DNA of 64,000 nucleotides from NCBI GenBank assembly GCA_016786865.1, contig JAEUVE010000020.1:62001-126000 (forward strand), written 5' to 3'. The notes under the pieces are model-generated. The model made no database searches and was not told the DNA's origin. It saw only the letters and a program-made list of their open reading frames with translations. This document shows, one piece after another, positions 44,329 through 53,380 of the stretch (positions within the stretch are counted from its first letter, which is position 1; each line of letters opens with the position of its first letter). The stretch is from Sediminibacterium sp. (GTDB taxonomy: Bacteria; Bacteroidota; Bacteroidia; Chitinophagales; Chitinophagaceae). A program made the translations under genes and the position numbers.

Positions 44329-45834
44329 ATGTCCCTTAAAGTATACAACTCGTTAACCCGCCAGAAAGAAGAATTCAAGCCCATTAACCCGCCCTATGTG
44401 GGAATGTATGTATGTGGCCCAACCGTTAGCGGAGAAAGTCACCTGGGCCATGCCCGCCCTTTCATCACTTTCGATGTGGTGTACCGTTACCTCATGCACC
44501 TTGGTTACAAGGTCAGGTACGTGCGGAATATTACTGATGCCGGTCATTTTGAAGAAGAAGGACGCGAAGCGGAAGACAAAATCAGTAAAAAAGCTGTACT
44601 GGAAAAACTGGAGCCGATGGAATTGGTACAGAAATACACCAATCTGTACCATTGGGCAATGAGCCAGTTCAACAACCTGCCCCCTAGCATTGAGCCAACC
44701 GCAACCGGACATATTGTAGAGCAGATCGAAATGATTAAAAAAATCATTGCAGATGGCTACGCATACGAAGCAAATGGTTCTGTATATTTTGATGTAGAAA
44801 AATACAATACCGATTTCAGCGCCAAAGGACAGCCCTATGGTATTCTCAGCGGAAGAGTGCTGGAAGAGCAGATAGAAAGCACCCGCGAGCTCGACAACCA
44901 GGACGAAAAAAGAAATAAGAGCGATTTTGCACTCTGGAAAAAAGCACCTGCAGAACACATCATGCGCTGGCAAAGCCCTTGGGGAGAAGGATTTCCCGGC
45001 TGGCATATTGAGTGCTCCGCAATGAGTACAAAATACCTGGGCGAGGAATTCGACATACACGGAGGCGGAATGGACCTGCAATTCCCGCATCATGAATGCG
45101 AGATTGCACAGAGTACTGTTTGTAACCATAAACTGCCTGCACGTTACTGGCTGCACAACAACATGATCACCATCAATGGCAAAAAGATGGGAAAAAGTTA
45201 CGGCAACCAGATCATGCTGTCGCAGATGTTCAGTGGAAGCCATCCTTTACTGGATCAGCCATATGCCCCCTCTACCATTCGCTTTTTTATTCTTCAGTCT
45301 CAGTACAGAAGTACCCTCGATTTCAGCAATGACGCGCTTCAGGGTAGTGAAAAAGCACTTCGCAGGCTCATGGAAGCTTTTGAATGGCTGCAGCAGCAGG
45401 ACCATATCGGCAGCACCGGACAGGTAGACCCCGTACTGGATGAAAAAGTTAAAAAGCTGGTGACCGAATTCGATACCTTCATGAATGATGACCTGAATAC
45501 CGCCAAAGTGATTGCAAATATGTTTGAGCTGGTTCCCATCATCAACTCAATCAAAGACAAGCATATTCCGGCCGGCGCCCTTCATACAGACACAGCAGGT
45601 CTGTTGAAAAAGCAGCTCAGCATATACATTCTGGACATTTTTGCTTTGCAAAGCAGCAAAGCTGACAACAACCACAAACTGGAAGGTGTGCTTGAATTAC
45701 TGATCAACATCCGTAAGGAAGCCAAGAGCAGAAAAGATTTTGTAACCAGCGATAAAATCCGAAATGAGCTGGCTGCACTGGGTGTTCAGCTGAAAGATGA
45801 AAAAGACGGTGGCACAAGCTTTACCATCCAGTAG
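44329..45834 (+). CDS. cysS: Cysteinyl-tRNA synthetase
   Basis: 501 aa class I synthetase. Zinc-binding Cys29 in MYVCGPTV, HIGH-type HLGH at 38-41, the metal ligands in HIECSAM and HHECEIAQS, and the KMSKS-type KKMGKSYGN are seen. It charges tRNA-Cys. Last gene of the rlmD operon, 16 bp after the second EEP gene, and converging 2 bp away from the acylase gene. A one-mismatch -7 element (TAATTTCG) lies 6 nt upstream. Confidence 0.95.
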   Translation: MSLKVYNSLTRQKEEFKPINPPYVGMYVCGPTVSGESHLGHARPFITFDVVYRYLMHLGYKVRYVRNITDAGHFEEEGREAEDKISKKAVLEKLEPMELVQKYTNLYHWAMSQFNNLPPSIEPTATGHIVEQIEMIKKIIADGYAYEANGSVYFDVEKYNTDFSAKGQPYGILSGRVLEEQIESTRELDNQDEKRNKSDFALWKKAPAEHIMRWQSPWGEGFPGWHIECSAMSTKYLGEEFDIHGGGMDLQFPHHECEIAQSTVCNHKLPARYWLHNNMITINGKKMGKSYGNQIMLSQMFSGSHPLLDQPYAPSTIRFFILQSQYRSTLDFSNDALQGSEKALRRLMEAFEWLQQQDHIGSTGQVDPVLDEKVKKLVTEFDTFMNDDLNTAKVIANMFELVPIINSIKDKHIPAGALHTDTAGLLKKQLSIYILDIFALQSSKADNNHKLEGVLELLINIRKEAKSRKDFVTSDKIRNELAALGVQLKDEKDGGTSFTIQ

Positions 45835-45836
45835 GA

Positions 45837-48020
45837 TTATTCCCCCGGATGGTATTCCTTTTGCATATTCTTCATAACATCTTCTTTATAAAAGAATACT
45901 TCCTTGAATTTGCCATGGATAAAGCCGGCAGCCTGATCTGTAAAATGATTGGAAGCAGGATTATTATCCTGCCCTCCGGTCACAATGGTACGTGCTTTCA
46001 GTCGCGGGCCAAATTCCACCGCAGCAATAAAACTATTGCCAGAATATCCGTAACGTCCCTTGGTTCCGTTCATGCTCCTGCTTTCAAAAGCCGGTAAAGA
46101 CCCAAATCTGGATGAACTGAGCGGTACAGCCATACTGGGTTTAAGGTCGCTGTACTGTTCCTCGAATTTTCCGGTAAGGCGCTGGTAGCGATTAATGGTA
46201 CCCCAGGGAACTTCCCAGAATCCATATTGATTTTTTAAAAAACTGATTACTTCAACAAGTGCATTCAGCAGCTGTGCTGGTTCTGCCTGTTCTGCTATAT
46301 GATTGAAGCGCCCGATCACTTCCGTGTTCTCCTCCTGTGTTTTAGCCCTCGGAAACAAAGCATTTACTTTTGTGCCCCAGTCGATGGCCAGTGTAGTGGC
46401 CACAGATCCCGTATCGGTAATTTTATTCCAGGCTCTGAGCAGGTTAACCGGCGCTTGCAGGGTTTGCTTATACGGATCACCTTCTTTCAGCGAATCATAC
46501 GCCTTGAATAAAGCCGGAAGCAAGATATCAAAACCAGTCAGGTAACGGTTATACCCAATCTCAATCAGACCGTCGAGGGTGATATTGCTACGGTCTTTCA
46601 GCAAACGAATGGCATTTAATCCCCTTGCATTCTGTCCATCTGGTGCCATATAGTAGGGATAATCCGATTTTTTAGGGCTGCTTTCTCCTGAAGCGGTGAA
46701 CGGAGTGGCATTACAGTTTTGTATCCATCCTGTAGCAGGGTTCAGCAAATGAACTGTTTCCGCCAAAGGGTGGATTCCCTTCCACTCGGTTGCAGCAATG
46801 GTACCATCTACAGGAAGCGCCCAATTATAAGCAGTATCCCTTTTAGGAATGAAGTTGCCATGCCAGTAGGCAATATTCCCCTGATCGTCTGCATAAACCG
46901 TATTGTTGGTAGTATTAGACAAACCCTCCATGGCTTTCGTATATTCTGCCAGGTTATTGGCCTTGGTTGTTGTCCAGGATTGAATCAGGGCCCGAAGGGA
47001 CCGATTGTATTCTTTCAGACTCAGCCATTTTCCGTTCCGCTTGGCCAGAATTGGACCATGGTGGGTGTAGAATCCGGTAAAAGTCCTGGACATCATTTCT
47101 CCCCCGCGCTTATAGTAAATGGTGATCTCCTTTGTTTTTACGGCACGCTGTTTCTTCTCGTATTCATATACCCATCCCGTTTTTGTTTTGGTAACTTTCT
47201 CTTCATAGAGATCTGCCACGTCTGCATAACCAGAGGTATGCATCCAGCCCAGGTGTTCATTGAAACCCTGATATACAAATAACTGACCCCAGGTTGAAGC
47301 GCCATAGGCATTCAATCCCTCTTCACTCACCATCTGGGCCTCGTTTCTGAAATAAAACGGAACATGTGGATTAATATAAAGCAACGCATTCTTTGTTGCA
47401 CTTCTGGATGGTGCAATCGCAAATCCGTTTGAACCCCTGTCTTCAATATCCTTATCAAAAAGGACCGCAGCAGTTACTTCGGACTCGGGATTATCATAAA
47501 ACCGCCTGATCTCTTCCACAGATGCGCCTCCGGTACTGGTGGCATGTACGCTTCCGTCTGTATACATCAGGTGAAACCATGGTTCAAATTTCTTCAATAC
47601 CACAGGTTGCACTTCCGGATGCTTGTATAAATAAAAGTTGATGGCATCCGCATGCGCATCCAACAGTTTTTTCAGCCAGACCGGACTACGCTGATAATCT
47701 TTTTTTGCATCGTTGCTGTCGGCAATCAGACGCATCAGCAGATCGTCGTACAAAGCCTTTTCACCCTCCATTTCCGATCTTCTGCCCAGCATTTCCAGGT
47801 AATTGCGTTCAATACGTTCAAAGTTTTCCTCGCACTGAGAATAAAGCAGGCCAAAAACAGCATCTGCATCCGTTTTTCCATAAATATGCGGAACACCATA
47901 AACATCTCTGACGATCTTCACTTGTTTTGCCTGTGCTTCCCACCTGGTGATATCCGCAGAGCTGAATGTTTGGGCAGATAAAGAAAAAGGAAGCAGTAAC
48001 AATAATAAACAGCGTTTCAT
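45837..48020 (-). CDS. Penicillin acylase family N-terminal-nucleophile hydrolase
   Basis: 727 aa. The signal peptide (MKRCLLLLLLPFSLSAQ, ATG at 48020) sends it to the periplasm. The precursor should be cut before Ser in DRGSNGFAIAP, exposing the N-terminal nucleophile of the beta chain; the chain also has SNTTNNTVYADDQGNIAYWHGN. Natural substrates could be acyl-homoserine lactones or N-acyl amides; sequence alone does not decide. Its 5' neighbour on the same strand is the Tat-exported TIM-barrel gene. Confidence 0.9.
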   Translation of the reverse strand: MKRCLLLLLLPFSLSAQTFSSADITRWEAQAKQVKIVRDVYGVPHIYGKTDADAVFGLLYSQCEENFERIERNYLEMLGRRSEMEGEKALYDDLLMRLIADSNDAKKDYQRSPVWLKKLLDAHADAINFYLYKHPEVQPVVLKKFEPWFHLMYTDGSVHATSTGGASVEEIRRFYDNPESEVTAAVLFDKDIEDRGSNGFAIAPSRSATKNALLYINPHVPFYFRNEAQMVSEEGLNAYGASTWGQLFVYQGFNEHLGWMHTSGYADVADLYEEKVTKTKTGWVYEYEKKQRAVKTKEITIYYKRGGEMMSRTFTGFYTHHGPILAKRNGKWLSLKEYNRSLRALIQSWTTTKANNLAEYTKAMEGLSNTTNNTVYADDQGNIAYWHGNFIPKRDTAYNWALPVDGTIAATEWKGIHPLAETVHLLNPATGWIQNCNATPFTASGESSPKKSDYPYYMAPDGQNARGLNAIRLLKDRSNITLDGLIEIGYNRYLTGFDILLPALFKAYDSLKEGDPYKQTLQAPVNLLRAWNKITDTGSVATTLAIDWGTKVNALFPRAKTQEENTEVIGRFNHIAEQAEPAQLLNALVEVISFLKNQYGFWEVPWGTINRYQRLTGKFEEQYSDLKPSMAVPLSSSRFGSLPAFESRSMNGTKGRYGYSGNSFIAAVEFGPRLKARTIVTGGQDNNPASNHFTDQAAGFIHGKFKEVFFYKEDVMKNMQKEYHPGE

Positions 48021-48091
48021 AATAAATGATTTCTTACAGTAAAATCCGGCTGCATCACAACCGATCAACAATCAACCCTCTTGTATCCGGA

Positions 48092-48997
48092 TCAGTAACC
48101 CCATTTACGCATAACTGCGAGGTTCTGACGGATACATTCAACAGGCGCTACCCCCTGGTAAGCTTCCTGTTCAATAATAAAATGGCGCGTACCCCCTGTT
48201 TGTTTTCCCTGATCAATGATTGCTTTAACCACCTGCACCCCTTTGCCTAAAATGGTACTTTCATATCCGGTTCCTTTTGCATTCATGATCTCATCTTTAA
48301 CATGCATGGATACAAACCGTCCGGGGTTATTCTTCACGATGGCCAGTGCATCGGCACCGGTACCATACAGGTTGCCAAAATCCAGCTGCTGTGCAACCAG
48401 GTCAGGATCTGTATGTTGGAGGATAATTTCGTATACGGTTTTGTTACCCAGTTTTTGGGTAAACTCAAAATTGTGATTGTGATACCCAAACCGCATACCT
48501 GATTTTTTACAAAGTTCCCCAGACTTATTAAATACCTCCATATACCTTTTCAGATCATCCTCGGTTTTACGCAGGCTGTCGTCCAGCCATGGGCTGATCA
48601 CCAGTTCCTGTCCGGCAATCGCAGCATCTTCCACAGTGTATTTCCAGCTGTCGGAGAAGTCTTTTTTAGCCCAATCCCAATGCGCTGGCCCCATAACCGT
48701 ATGCCCACTGGGCATGGTCAGTCCCATATCCGACAGTATTTTTTTAAAGTCTGCGGCACTATAGCCATAAAACTTCCGGTTGATATAATTGGCATGTTCT
48801 ACATGCTTATATCCCATTTCTGCTATAAGCTTTAGTGTGCCAAGCGGATCTTTTTTCATATCCTCCCGTACTGAGTACAACTGCACCCCGGTAAGGATAT
48901 TGGCAGATGGAGCGGCCTTTAACCAGGAAGGTACGGCTGCGGATGCAAACGCGGCTAATCCGGCTTGCTGAATGAATTGTCGGCGGGAAAGAGGCAT
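48092..48997 (-). CDS. Tat-exported sugar phosphate isomerase/epimerase-like TIM barrel
   Basis: 301 aa. The ATG at 48997 starts MPLSRRQFIQQAG, a twin-arginine signal with a hydrophobic core and AVP-type cleavage area. The body is a xylose-isomerase-like TIM barrel (AP_endonuc_2): GVQLYSVREDM at the start, SGHTVMGPAHWDW, FGYHNHNFEF with metal-binding His/Glu, and a C-terminal FIIEQEAYQG. The Tat signal implies export already folded with its metal. Substrate unknown, probably a sugar. Confidence 0.85.
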   Translation of the reverse strand: MPLSRRQFIQQAGLAAFASAAVPSWLKAAPSANILTGVQLYSVREDMKKDPLGTLKLIAEMGYKHVEHANYINRKFYGYSAADFKKILSDMGLTMPSGHTVMGPAHWDWAKKDFSDSWKYTVEDAAIAGQELVISPWLDDSLRKTEDDLKRYMEVFNKSGELCKKSGMRFGYHNHNFEFTQKLGNKTVYEIILQHTDPDLVAQQLDFGNLYGTGADALAIVKNNPGRFVSMHVKDEIMNAKGTGYESTILGKGVQVVKAIIDQGKQTGGTRHFIIEQEAYQGVAPVECIRQNLAVMRKWGY

Positions 48998-49072
48998 AAT
49001 CGTATTTTGAATGCATCCAAAATAAGCATTTTTTAAACGAAAGCCTAACTTGCAGGAGCCAATCAAATTCTA

Positions 49073-49546
49073 ATGAAAGCAGCAACGGTTCAGGAAATCA
49101 AACAGGAGTTACGTACAGTGAACGAAAAAAGGCTCACAGAGATCTGTATTCAATTGGCGAGGTTCAAAAAAGAAAATAAGGAACTGCTGACCTATCTGCT
49201 GTTTGAGGCGCACAATGAAGAAGGATATATAGCAGAAGTAAAAGATATGATCGGGGAAGAATTCGACGAGCTTTCGGCCACTACCAACCTGTATTTTGCC
49301 AAAAAAACCATCCGGAAAATTCTGCGGATTGCACAAAAACACATCCGGTATACGGGCTCGAAACAGGCTGAAGCGGCGATATTACTTCATTTTTGTGCAA
49401 CACTGAGGCAACACGGTATCCCTTTCGAAAAAAGTACGGCTCTGGCAAACCTTTATCAACAACAGATTAAAAAAATCAACCTGGCAATTAATACGCTGCA
49501 CGAAGACCTGCAGTACGACTTTCGGAGAGAGTTAGAATTGCTATAA
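49073..49546 (+). CDS. Conserved hypothetical helical protein
   Basis: 157 aa, nearly all helical by composition, with charged repeats such as KKENKELLTYLLFEAHNEEGYI and KTIRKILRIAQKHIRYTGSKQ. No signal peptide or membrane segment. I do not recognise a named domain; the gene looks like a conserved Bacteroidota protein. Preceded divergently by the TIM-barrel gene; convergent with the NdpA-like gene. Confidence 0.6.
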   Translation: MKAATVQEIKQELRTVNEKRLTEICIQLARFKKENKELLTYLLFEAHNEEGYIAEVKDMIGEEFDELSATTNLYFAKKTIRKILRIAQKHIRYTGSKQAEAAILLHFCATLRQHGIPFEKSTALANLYQQQIKKINLAINTLHEDLQYDFRRELELL

Positions 49547-49557
49547 AAGAAAAGAAG

Positions 49558-50595
49558 CTATTTTTCTTCATCGAAGTAAAGCTTGTAATAGTGCTTACCT
49601 GTTCTTTCGTCGTAGCCCTTTTCGATCAGGTCTTTTCTGCCGTGAATATAAACATGAAAGTTTTTATCGAGTTTCAGAATACTTTTAAAAAATCGTTGTT
49701 GTTTCTGAACAGCCGCAAGATTGATGTTGAACTGATCCTCAATATTTACCTGTTTTGCCACCTCGTACTGCTGCTTGTAATCGTTAAAGCAATCAATCAC
49801 TTCCGGATGATGCAGCACTTCCCGCCCAAACTCTTCCAGCTGAAAATGATCGTGTGTTTTGAAATATTCCATGCTTCGCTGCAGCATATCAACCTGATCG
49901 GCTTTAGTGGTTTCAAATTGCTCATTTAGTTCATTGCTGATAAAAAGTTTACACATCCCAAGTGCCGCATTGGTGCTGTGATAGCTGTTGACCACCGGCT
50001 GCAGCTTTAAAAAAGTCTGTTTCCAGAACTGCGCATCGCCCTGTTTAGCGGTCCCCGACTCATAACAATAGGCCAGAAAACCTTCTTCTCTGTCCTGTTG
50101 AAGTATTAAAACCGCTTTCTCAGGCTTTTTGAGATCGATCCCATCCTCCAGCAACAACTCAATTCCGTTCGTTTTCAGGGACGGTTTCAGAAAGGTTTCC
50201 CGGGAAGCCGCGTGAAATATGCCTATCGCATCCCTGAATTGATCCCCAAAAGGTACCTGCTGAAAGTGAACAACACACAATTCCCCTGATTTGGCAAAAG
50301 CAGTACTGCTTTTGAGGTGAAAATGCTCTGCTATTTGCTTGCTAACCTGTAAAAACAGGGAATGGTCTTCAAAAAAACTTCCGATGGCTGTGTACACCAG
50401 GTTGGAATCCTTGTCTAATCTGTATTGTTCTGCTTCATTTAATGACTTTAGCATAAAATGAGTCAGTACCTGATTCAACTCTTCCTGATTGGTTTCCAGC
50501 GGGTTTTCCGACAAAAAAAGCTTTCCTCCCTGTGCTGAATCGCCCGCCTGGTGCACGATCAGCGACTTGATTGATACGGTAGATAAATCATTCAT
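49558..50595 (-). CDS. Nucleoid-associated protein (NdpA/YejK family)
   Basis: 345 aa, recognised as the 37-kDa nucleoid-associated family (PF04245). The start LSTVSIKSLIVHQAG, the middle KSSTAFAKSGELCVVHFQQ and the C-terminal KLDKNFHVYIHGRKDLIEKGYDERTGKHYYKLYFDEE are typical. It binds DNA; in this phylum its role is little known. A one-mismatch -7 element (TATCTTCG, 50603-50610) lies 7 nt before the ATG. Confidence 0.8.
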   Translation of the reverse strand: MNDLSTVSIKSLIVHQAGDSAQGGKLFLSENPLETNQEELNQVLTHFMLKSLNEAEQYRLDKDSNLVYTAIGSFFEDHSLFLQVSKQIAEHFHLKSSTAFAKSGELCVVHFQQVPFGDQFRDAIGIFHAASRETFLKPSLKTNGIELLLEDGIDLKKPEKAVLILQQDREEGFLAYCYESGTAKQGDAQFWKQTFLKLQPVVNSYHSTNAALGMCKLFISNELNEQFETTKADQVDMLQRSMEYFKTHDHFQLEEFGREVLHHPEVIDCFNDYKQQYEVAKQVNIEDQFNINLAAVQKQQRFFKSILKLDKNFHVYIHGRKDLIEKGYDERTGKHYYKLYFDEEK

Positions 50596-50698
50596 ACGTT
50601 CACGAAGATAGCCTGATTGAGGCCGTTTTTAAACCAAATTCGTATTTCGTCAATATTTTTCGGAACTTCACCGCTCAAACCTCAAACTATTACGCTAC

Positions 50699-51022
50699 AT
50701 GTACGCCCAGATCTGGATAAAGTACCTACCAATCATCCGCATTTTACTGAAAAGAACCCGTCAGGAAAATCAGGTTTTAGACCTCAACAGGATTGATTTT
50801 GAAAGAATGGGATCAGGAAGAAAAGCAGGTTATAAATTCACTATAGAATTTAAAAAAGGCAGGGTAAGTAACCTGATCAGCAGCTCAGCACTGGCTACAG
50901 ACCTTGCACAGGTTATTTTAGAAGACAAGGCAACTAAAGAATTTTTGGAAGGGGGAGAATACACGGTTTCTCTGAACACCAAATTTCAACTTTTGCTGAA
51001 AAACGTAACCCCGGCTGAATAA
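50699..51022 (+). CDS. Conserved hypothetical protein, 107 aa
   Basis: A small basic protein starting MYAQIWIKYLPIIRILLKRT; the first 20 residues are amphipathic rather than a clear membrane span. The central part FERMGSGRKAGYKFTIEFKKGRVSN and beta-rich C terminus resemble no domain I can name. It converges with the S41 protease gene, 2 bp away. Confidence 0.6.
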   Translation: MYAQIWIKYLPIIRILLKRTRQENQVLDLNRIDFERMGSGRKAGYKFTIEFKKGRVSNLISSSALATDLAQVILEDKATKEFLEGGEYTVSLNTKFQLLLKNVTPAE

Positions 51023-51024
51023 TC

Positions 51025-52317
51025 CTATTTAACCAGGATAAGAGAATTTTCTTTGCCGTTTTCAGTTTTTACCTGTTGATTGGATGGGTCTAGTATAAAT
51101 TTTCCGTCTACTACAAATTTATACGTTAACTCTCCGGGAGACGCCTCAATAGCAACAGCCCATCCCCGGGCAGTACGCTTCATTGCAGTGGTTCTGGGTG
51201 CCCAGTTGTTAAAAGATCCGGACAGGTAAACCTCTTTTGCATCAGGATAGCCTGGCAGATCAAATTCAATTGTACGAAGAACAGGTTTATTTGAGCGGTG
51301 GTCGGCCAGTAGCTGCTGCAAGATTTTCTTATGTTCAATTCCGGTAGTGGGTGTTTTCAAAAAGCTGTCGAGGAGCAACTCCTGTGCTGTGTACAAAGCC
51401 ATGTTTGATTTTACAGCCACATCGGGCTTTACACCTACCTGCTCCCAGTTGGTTCCGGTAACGGAATTGATCACCCTGCTTACTGGAACAGATACACTAA
51501 AATTCGCATCGGCCCTGATCAGGTCAGTTGGATTGGCACCTCCACGGGTAGTTTCTCCAATAATTTTTGCCCTTTTGAGCTGTTGAAGGTCATAAGCCAG
51601 CTCCTCGCCGCCGGAAAATGTTCTTCCACTGGTAAGAATATATACAGGCTTATTCAGGTAAAGTGGGCCCGGCACAACAGCATAGGTCCAAAACTGACGG
51701 GTGGTTTGATTATGGCGGGTATAAAAATCGAACATATGGATCGGTTCTGCAAAAAAATAACTGGATAAAAAAGGAACTGCGTTTTCGTCCAGGCTCCCCC
51801 TGCTGTTTCTGAGATCAAGAATAAGGGCATCGGTAGATGCCACATATTTCATTGCAGCAATTAGCGTGTCTGCACAAAGATTCAATGGGCCAAACATGGG
51901 AATATTCAGGTAGCCGATATTGCCGGGAAGAATGCTTTTCTCTTTAATGCCAAAGTTGTTTTCCGTAAGTAAGCTTCTTAACCAGCTGCTTCGGGAATTG
52001 GGTGCTCCAGCAGGTTGCGATTTTTCTACAGTGCCGGATTCTTCAAAAATAATTTTTAAATGCTGGTCCTTACATATTTTTCTTAGATCTAAAGTAAGCT
52101 GTTCCGCTAAGTTATTCCCGTTCTTAAACGTATCGTATGATGCAGCATTTTGCTTAAGATAAATGCTCATTTCATTTGCCTTATCTGGAAATACATAATA
52201 GTTCTCCAATACTTTGGCAATTGAATCGAAGGAAGCCTTCCCTAATTGAAAGGAGGATTGTGCAAAGAAAGGAACGGCGCTGTTTAAACAACAGATCAGT
52301 AATAAAATATATTTCAC
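51025..52317 (-). CDS. S41 peptidase fused to C-terminal glycogen-binding (AMPK1-CBM) domain
   Basis: 430 aa. A GTG at 52317 gives a signal peptide (MKYILLLICCLNSAVPFFAQ). An IRBP-like S41 N-terminal segment (about 25-85) precedes the S41 catalytic domain, with the Ser in TSGRTFSGGEE and a downstream Lys/Glu pair. After residue 340 a CBM48/AMPK1-like beta sandwich follows (VYLSGSFNNWA, YKFVVDGKFILDP). The S41-CBM fusion is unusual: it may cut proteins tied to polysaccharide. It is 16 bp downstream of a small lipoprotein gene. Confidence 0.85.
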   Translation of the reverse strand: MKYILLLICCLNSAVPFFAQSSFQLGKASFDSIAKVLENYYVFPDKANEMSIYLKQNAASYDTFKNGNNLAEQLTLDLRKICKDQHLKIIFEESGTVEKSQPAGAPNSRSSWLRSLLTENNFGIKEKSILPGNIGYLNIPMFGPLNLCADTLIAAMKYVASTDALILDLRNSRGSLDENAVPFLSSYFFAEPIHMFDFYTRHNQTTRQFWTYAVVPGPLYLNKPVYILTSGRTFSGGEELAYDLQQLKRAKIIGETTRGGANPTDLIRADANFSVSVPVSRVINSVTGTNWEQVGVKPDVAVKSNMALYTAQELLLDSFLKTPTTGIEHKKILQQLLADHRSNKPVLRTIEFDLPGYPDAKEVYLSGSFNNWAPRTTAMKRTARGWAVAIEASPGELTYKFVVDGKFILDPSNQQVKTENGKENSLILVK

Positions 52318-52333
52318 AATTAGAAAGGAAGGA

Positions 52334-52492
52334 TTAATCGATGGGGAAATGATTGTACTGAACCAGATCATCAAAGCTTTCTTCAGTTTCGGTTTGTACA
52401 GAAGCCTTCCCTGCTTTCAGCACGTTTTCCTCACAGGAAACCGGTTGAAAGATGAGCCAGATGAAAATGATATAGGAAAGCCAGTTAAACAT
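52334..52492 (-). CDS. Small lipoprotein
   Basis: 52 aa. ATG at 52492; hydrophobic leader MFNWLSYIIFIWLIFQPVSC with a lipobox-like end (QPVSC), then a short acidic mature part (EENVLKAGKASVQTETEESFDD). No known family. It is 16 bp upstream of the S41 protease gene, probably the same operon. The shared promoter core (52498-52510) and the palindrome at 52542-52555 lie immediately upstream. Confidence 0.6.
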   Translation of the reverse strand: MFNWLSYIIFIWLIFQPVSCEENVLKAGKASVQTETEESFDDLVQYNHFPID

Positions 52493-52497
52493 ACCAA

Positions 52498-52510
52498 AAT
52501 TTATACCTGC
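52498..52510 (-). promoter_or_regulatory. Shared promoter core GCAGGTATAAATT (lipoprotein/S41 operon)
   Basis: Thirteen bases identical to a segment upstream of the outer-membrane barrel gene (56866-56878). It includes TATAAATTTTG, a variant of the -7 element, just before the ATG at 52492. Confidence 0.45.
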
Positions 52511-52541
52511 AAATTTGTTAGATAATCCCGATGATGTCAAT

Positions 52542-52555
52542 CACATAAATATGTG
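52542..52555. promoter_or_regulatory. Operator-like palindrome CACATAAATATGTG, copy 1
   Basis: Exact 14-bp copy, centred about 56 bp upstream of the lipoprotein ATG at 52492. Arms CACATA/TATGTG around AA. Confidence 0.6.
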
Positions 52556-52601
52556 TAAATAATCTGCCTGGAAAAGCGCCGGTTTCCGGCAGAAGAATTC
52601 A

Positions 52602-53324
52602 TTACTGTCTGATAATCTGTCCGTTACCGCTAATTTGGGTCCTGACGATACCGGGATTCCCCGAGTAATAAATTTTTCCGCTTCCGGAAACCGATGCATC
52701 CAGCTCCTTTTCCACCCCGCAATACATGGTACCGGATCCGGAAAGAACCAGTTGGGCTTTTTCACAAATCAGCCCACTGCCATTGATGTTACCACTTCCG
52801 CTGATATAGTAATCTGCTAAAGCCGATTTACCGGTTATTCTGATGCTGCCCGATCCGTTGACCGAAGCATTCAATACCTGAACCTGTTGATGGATATCAA
52901 TATCACCGCTTCCGTTTACACGCAATTCCAATTCATTCCCCTTCCAGACTCCGCCTGTCTGAATCTTACCGGAGCCATTTATAAACAGCCTTGTTAAAAA
53001 GGCGGTGTTTAAAAAAACCCTTGGCATCTTTCTTGTTCGTATATTCTCGATCACAGTATACCTGATCTTTAATACCCGGTTTACTACGCGTGCTTCAATC
53101 AGTGGAACAATATTATCATCGGCTTCCATCAGCAGGACGTCGGTAGGTATGCTGCTTTGCTGCAGGTACACATCAAAGCCTCCATTAATTTCAATTGCTG
53201 CAAACGAATCCACCGAAAGCGTCTGCTGAACGATATGCCCACTACCGCGGATTGTTTTATTACAAGCCGTAAGCTGAACCAGTATTGCCCCAAAAAGAAG
53301 AAACAAAATTTGCTTTCTCATCAT
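52602..53324 (-). CDS. GIN-domain (DUF2807) lipoprotein
   Basis: 240 aa. The leader ends LVQLTAC, a lipobox. The mature protein is the head-GIN/DUF2807 beta-helix family: repeated turns such as NGSGKIQTG, NGSGDIDI, NGSGSIRI, SGSGNINGSG and SGSGTMYCG. The family is widespread in Bacteroidota envelopes and named for putative auto-transporter adhesins, but its function is not settled. Preceded by another lipoprotein gene 56 bp upstream on the same strand. Confidence 0.85.
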   Translation of the reverse strand: MMRKQILFLLFGAILVQLTACNKTIRGSGHIVQQTLSVDSFAAIEINGGFDVYLQQSSIPTDVLLMEADDNIVPLIEARVVNRVLKIRYTVIENIRTRKMPRVFLNTAFLTRLFINGSGKIQTGGVWKGNELELRVNGSGDIDIHQQVQVLNASVNGSGSIRITGKSALADYYISGSGNINGSGLICEKAQLVLSGSGTMYCGVEKELDASVSGSGKIYYSGNPGIVRTQISGNGQIIRQ

Positions 53325-53380
53325 GCTATTTTTCCTATTTAGTTCAGCTTACAACCGTGCAATGGTAGTGATTAGTTCTG

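Noticed and set aside
44353..45243. 296-codon antisense frame within cysS
   Set aside because: A shadow of the strongly conserved cysS frame; no domain and no promoter.
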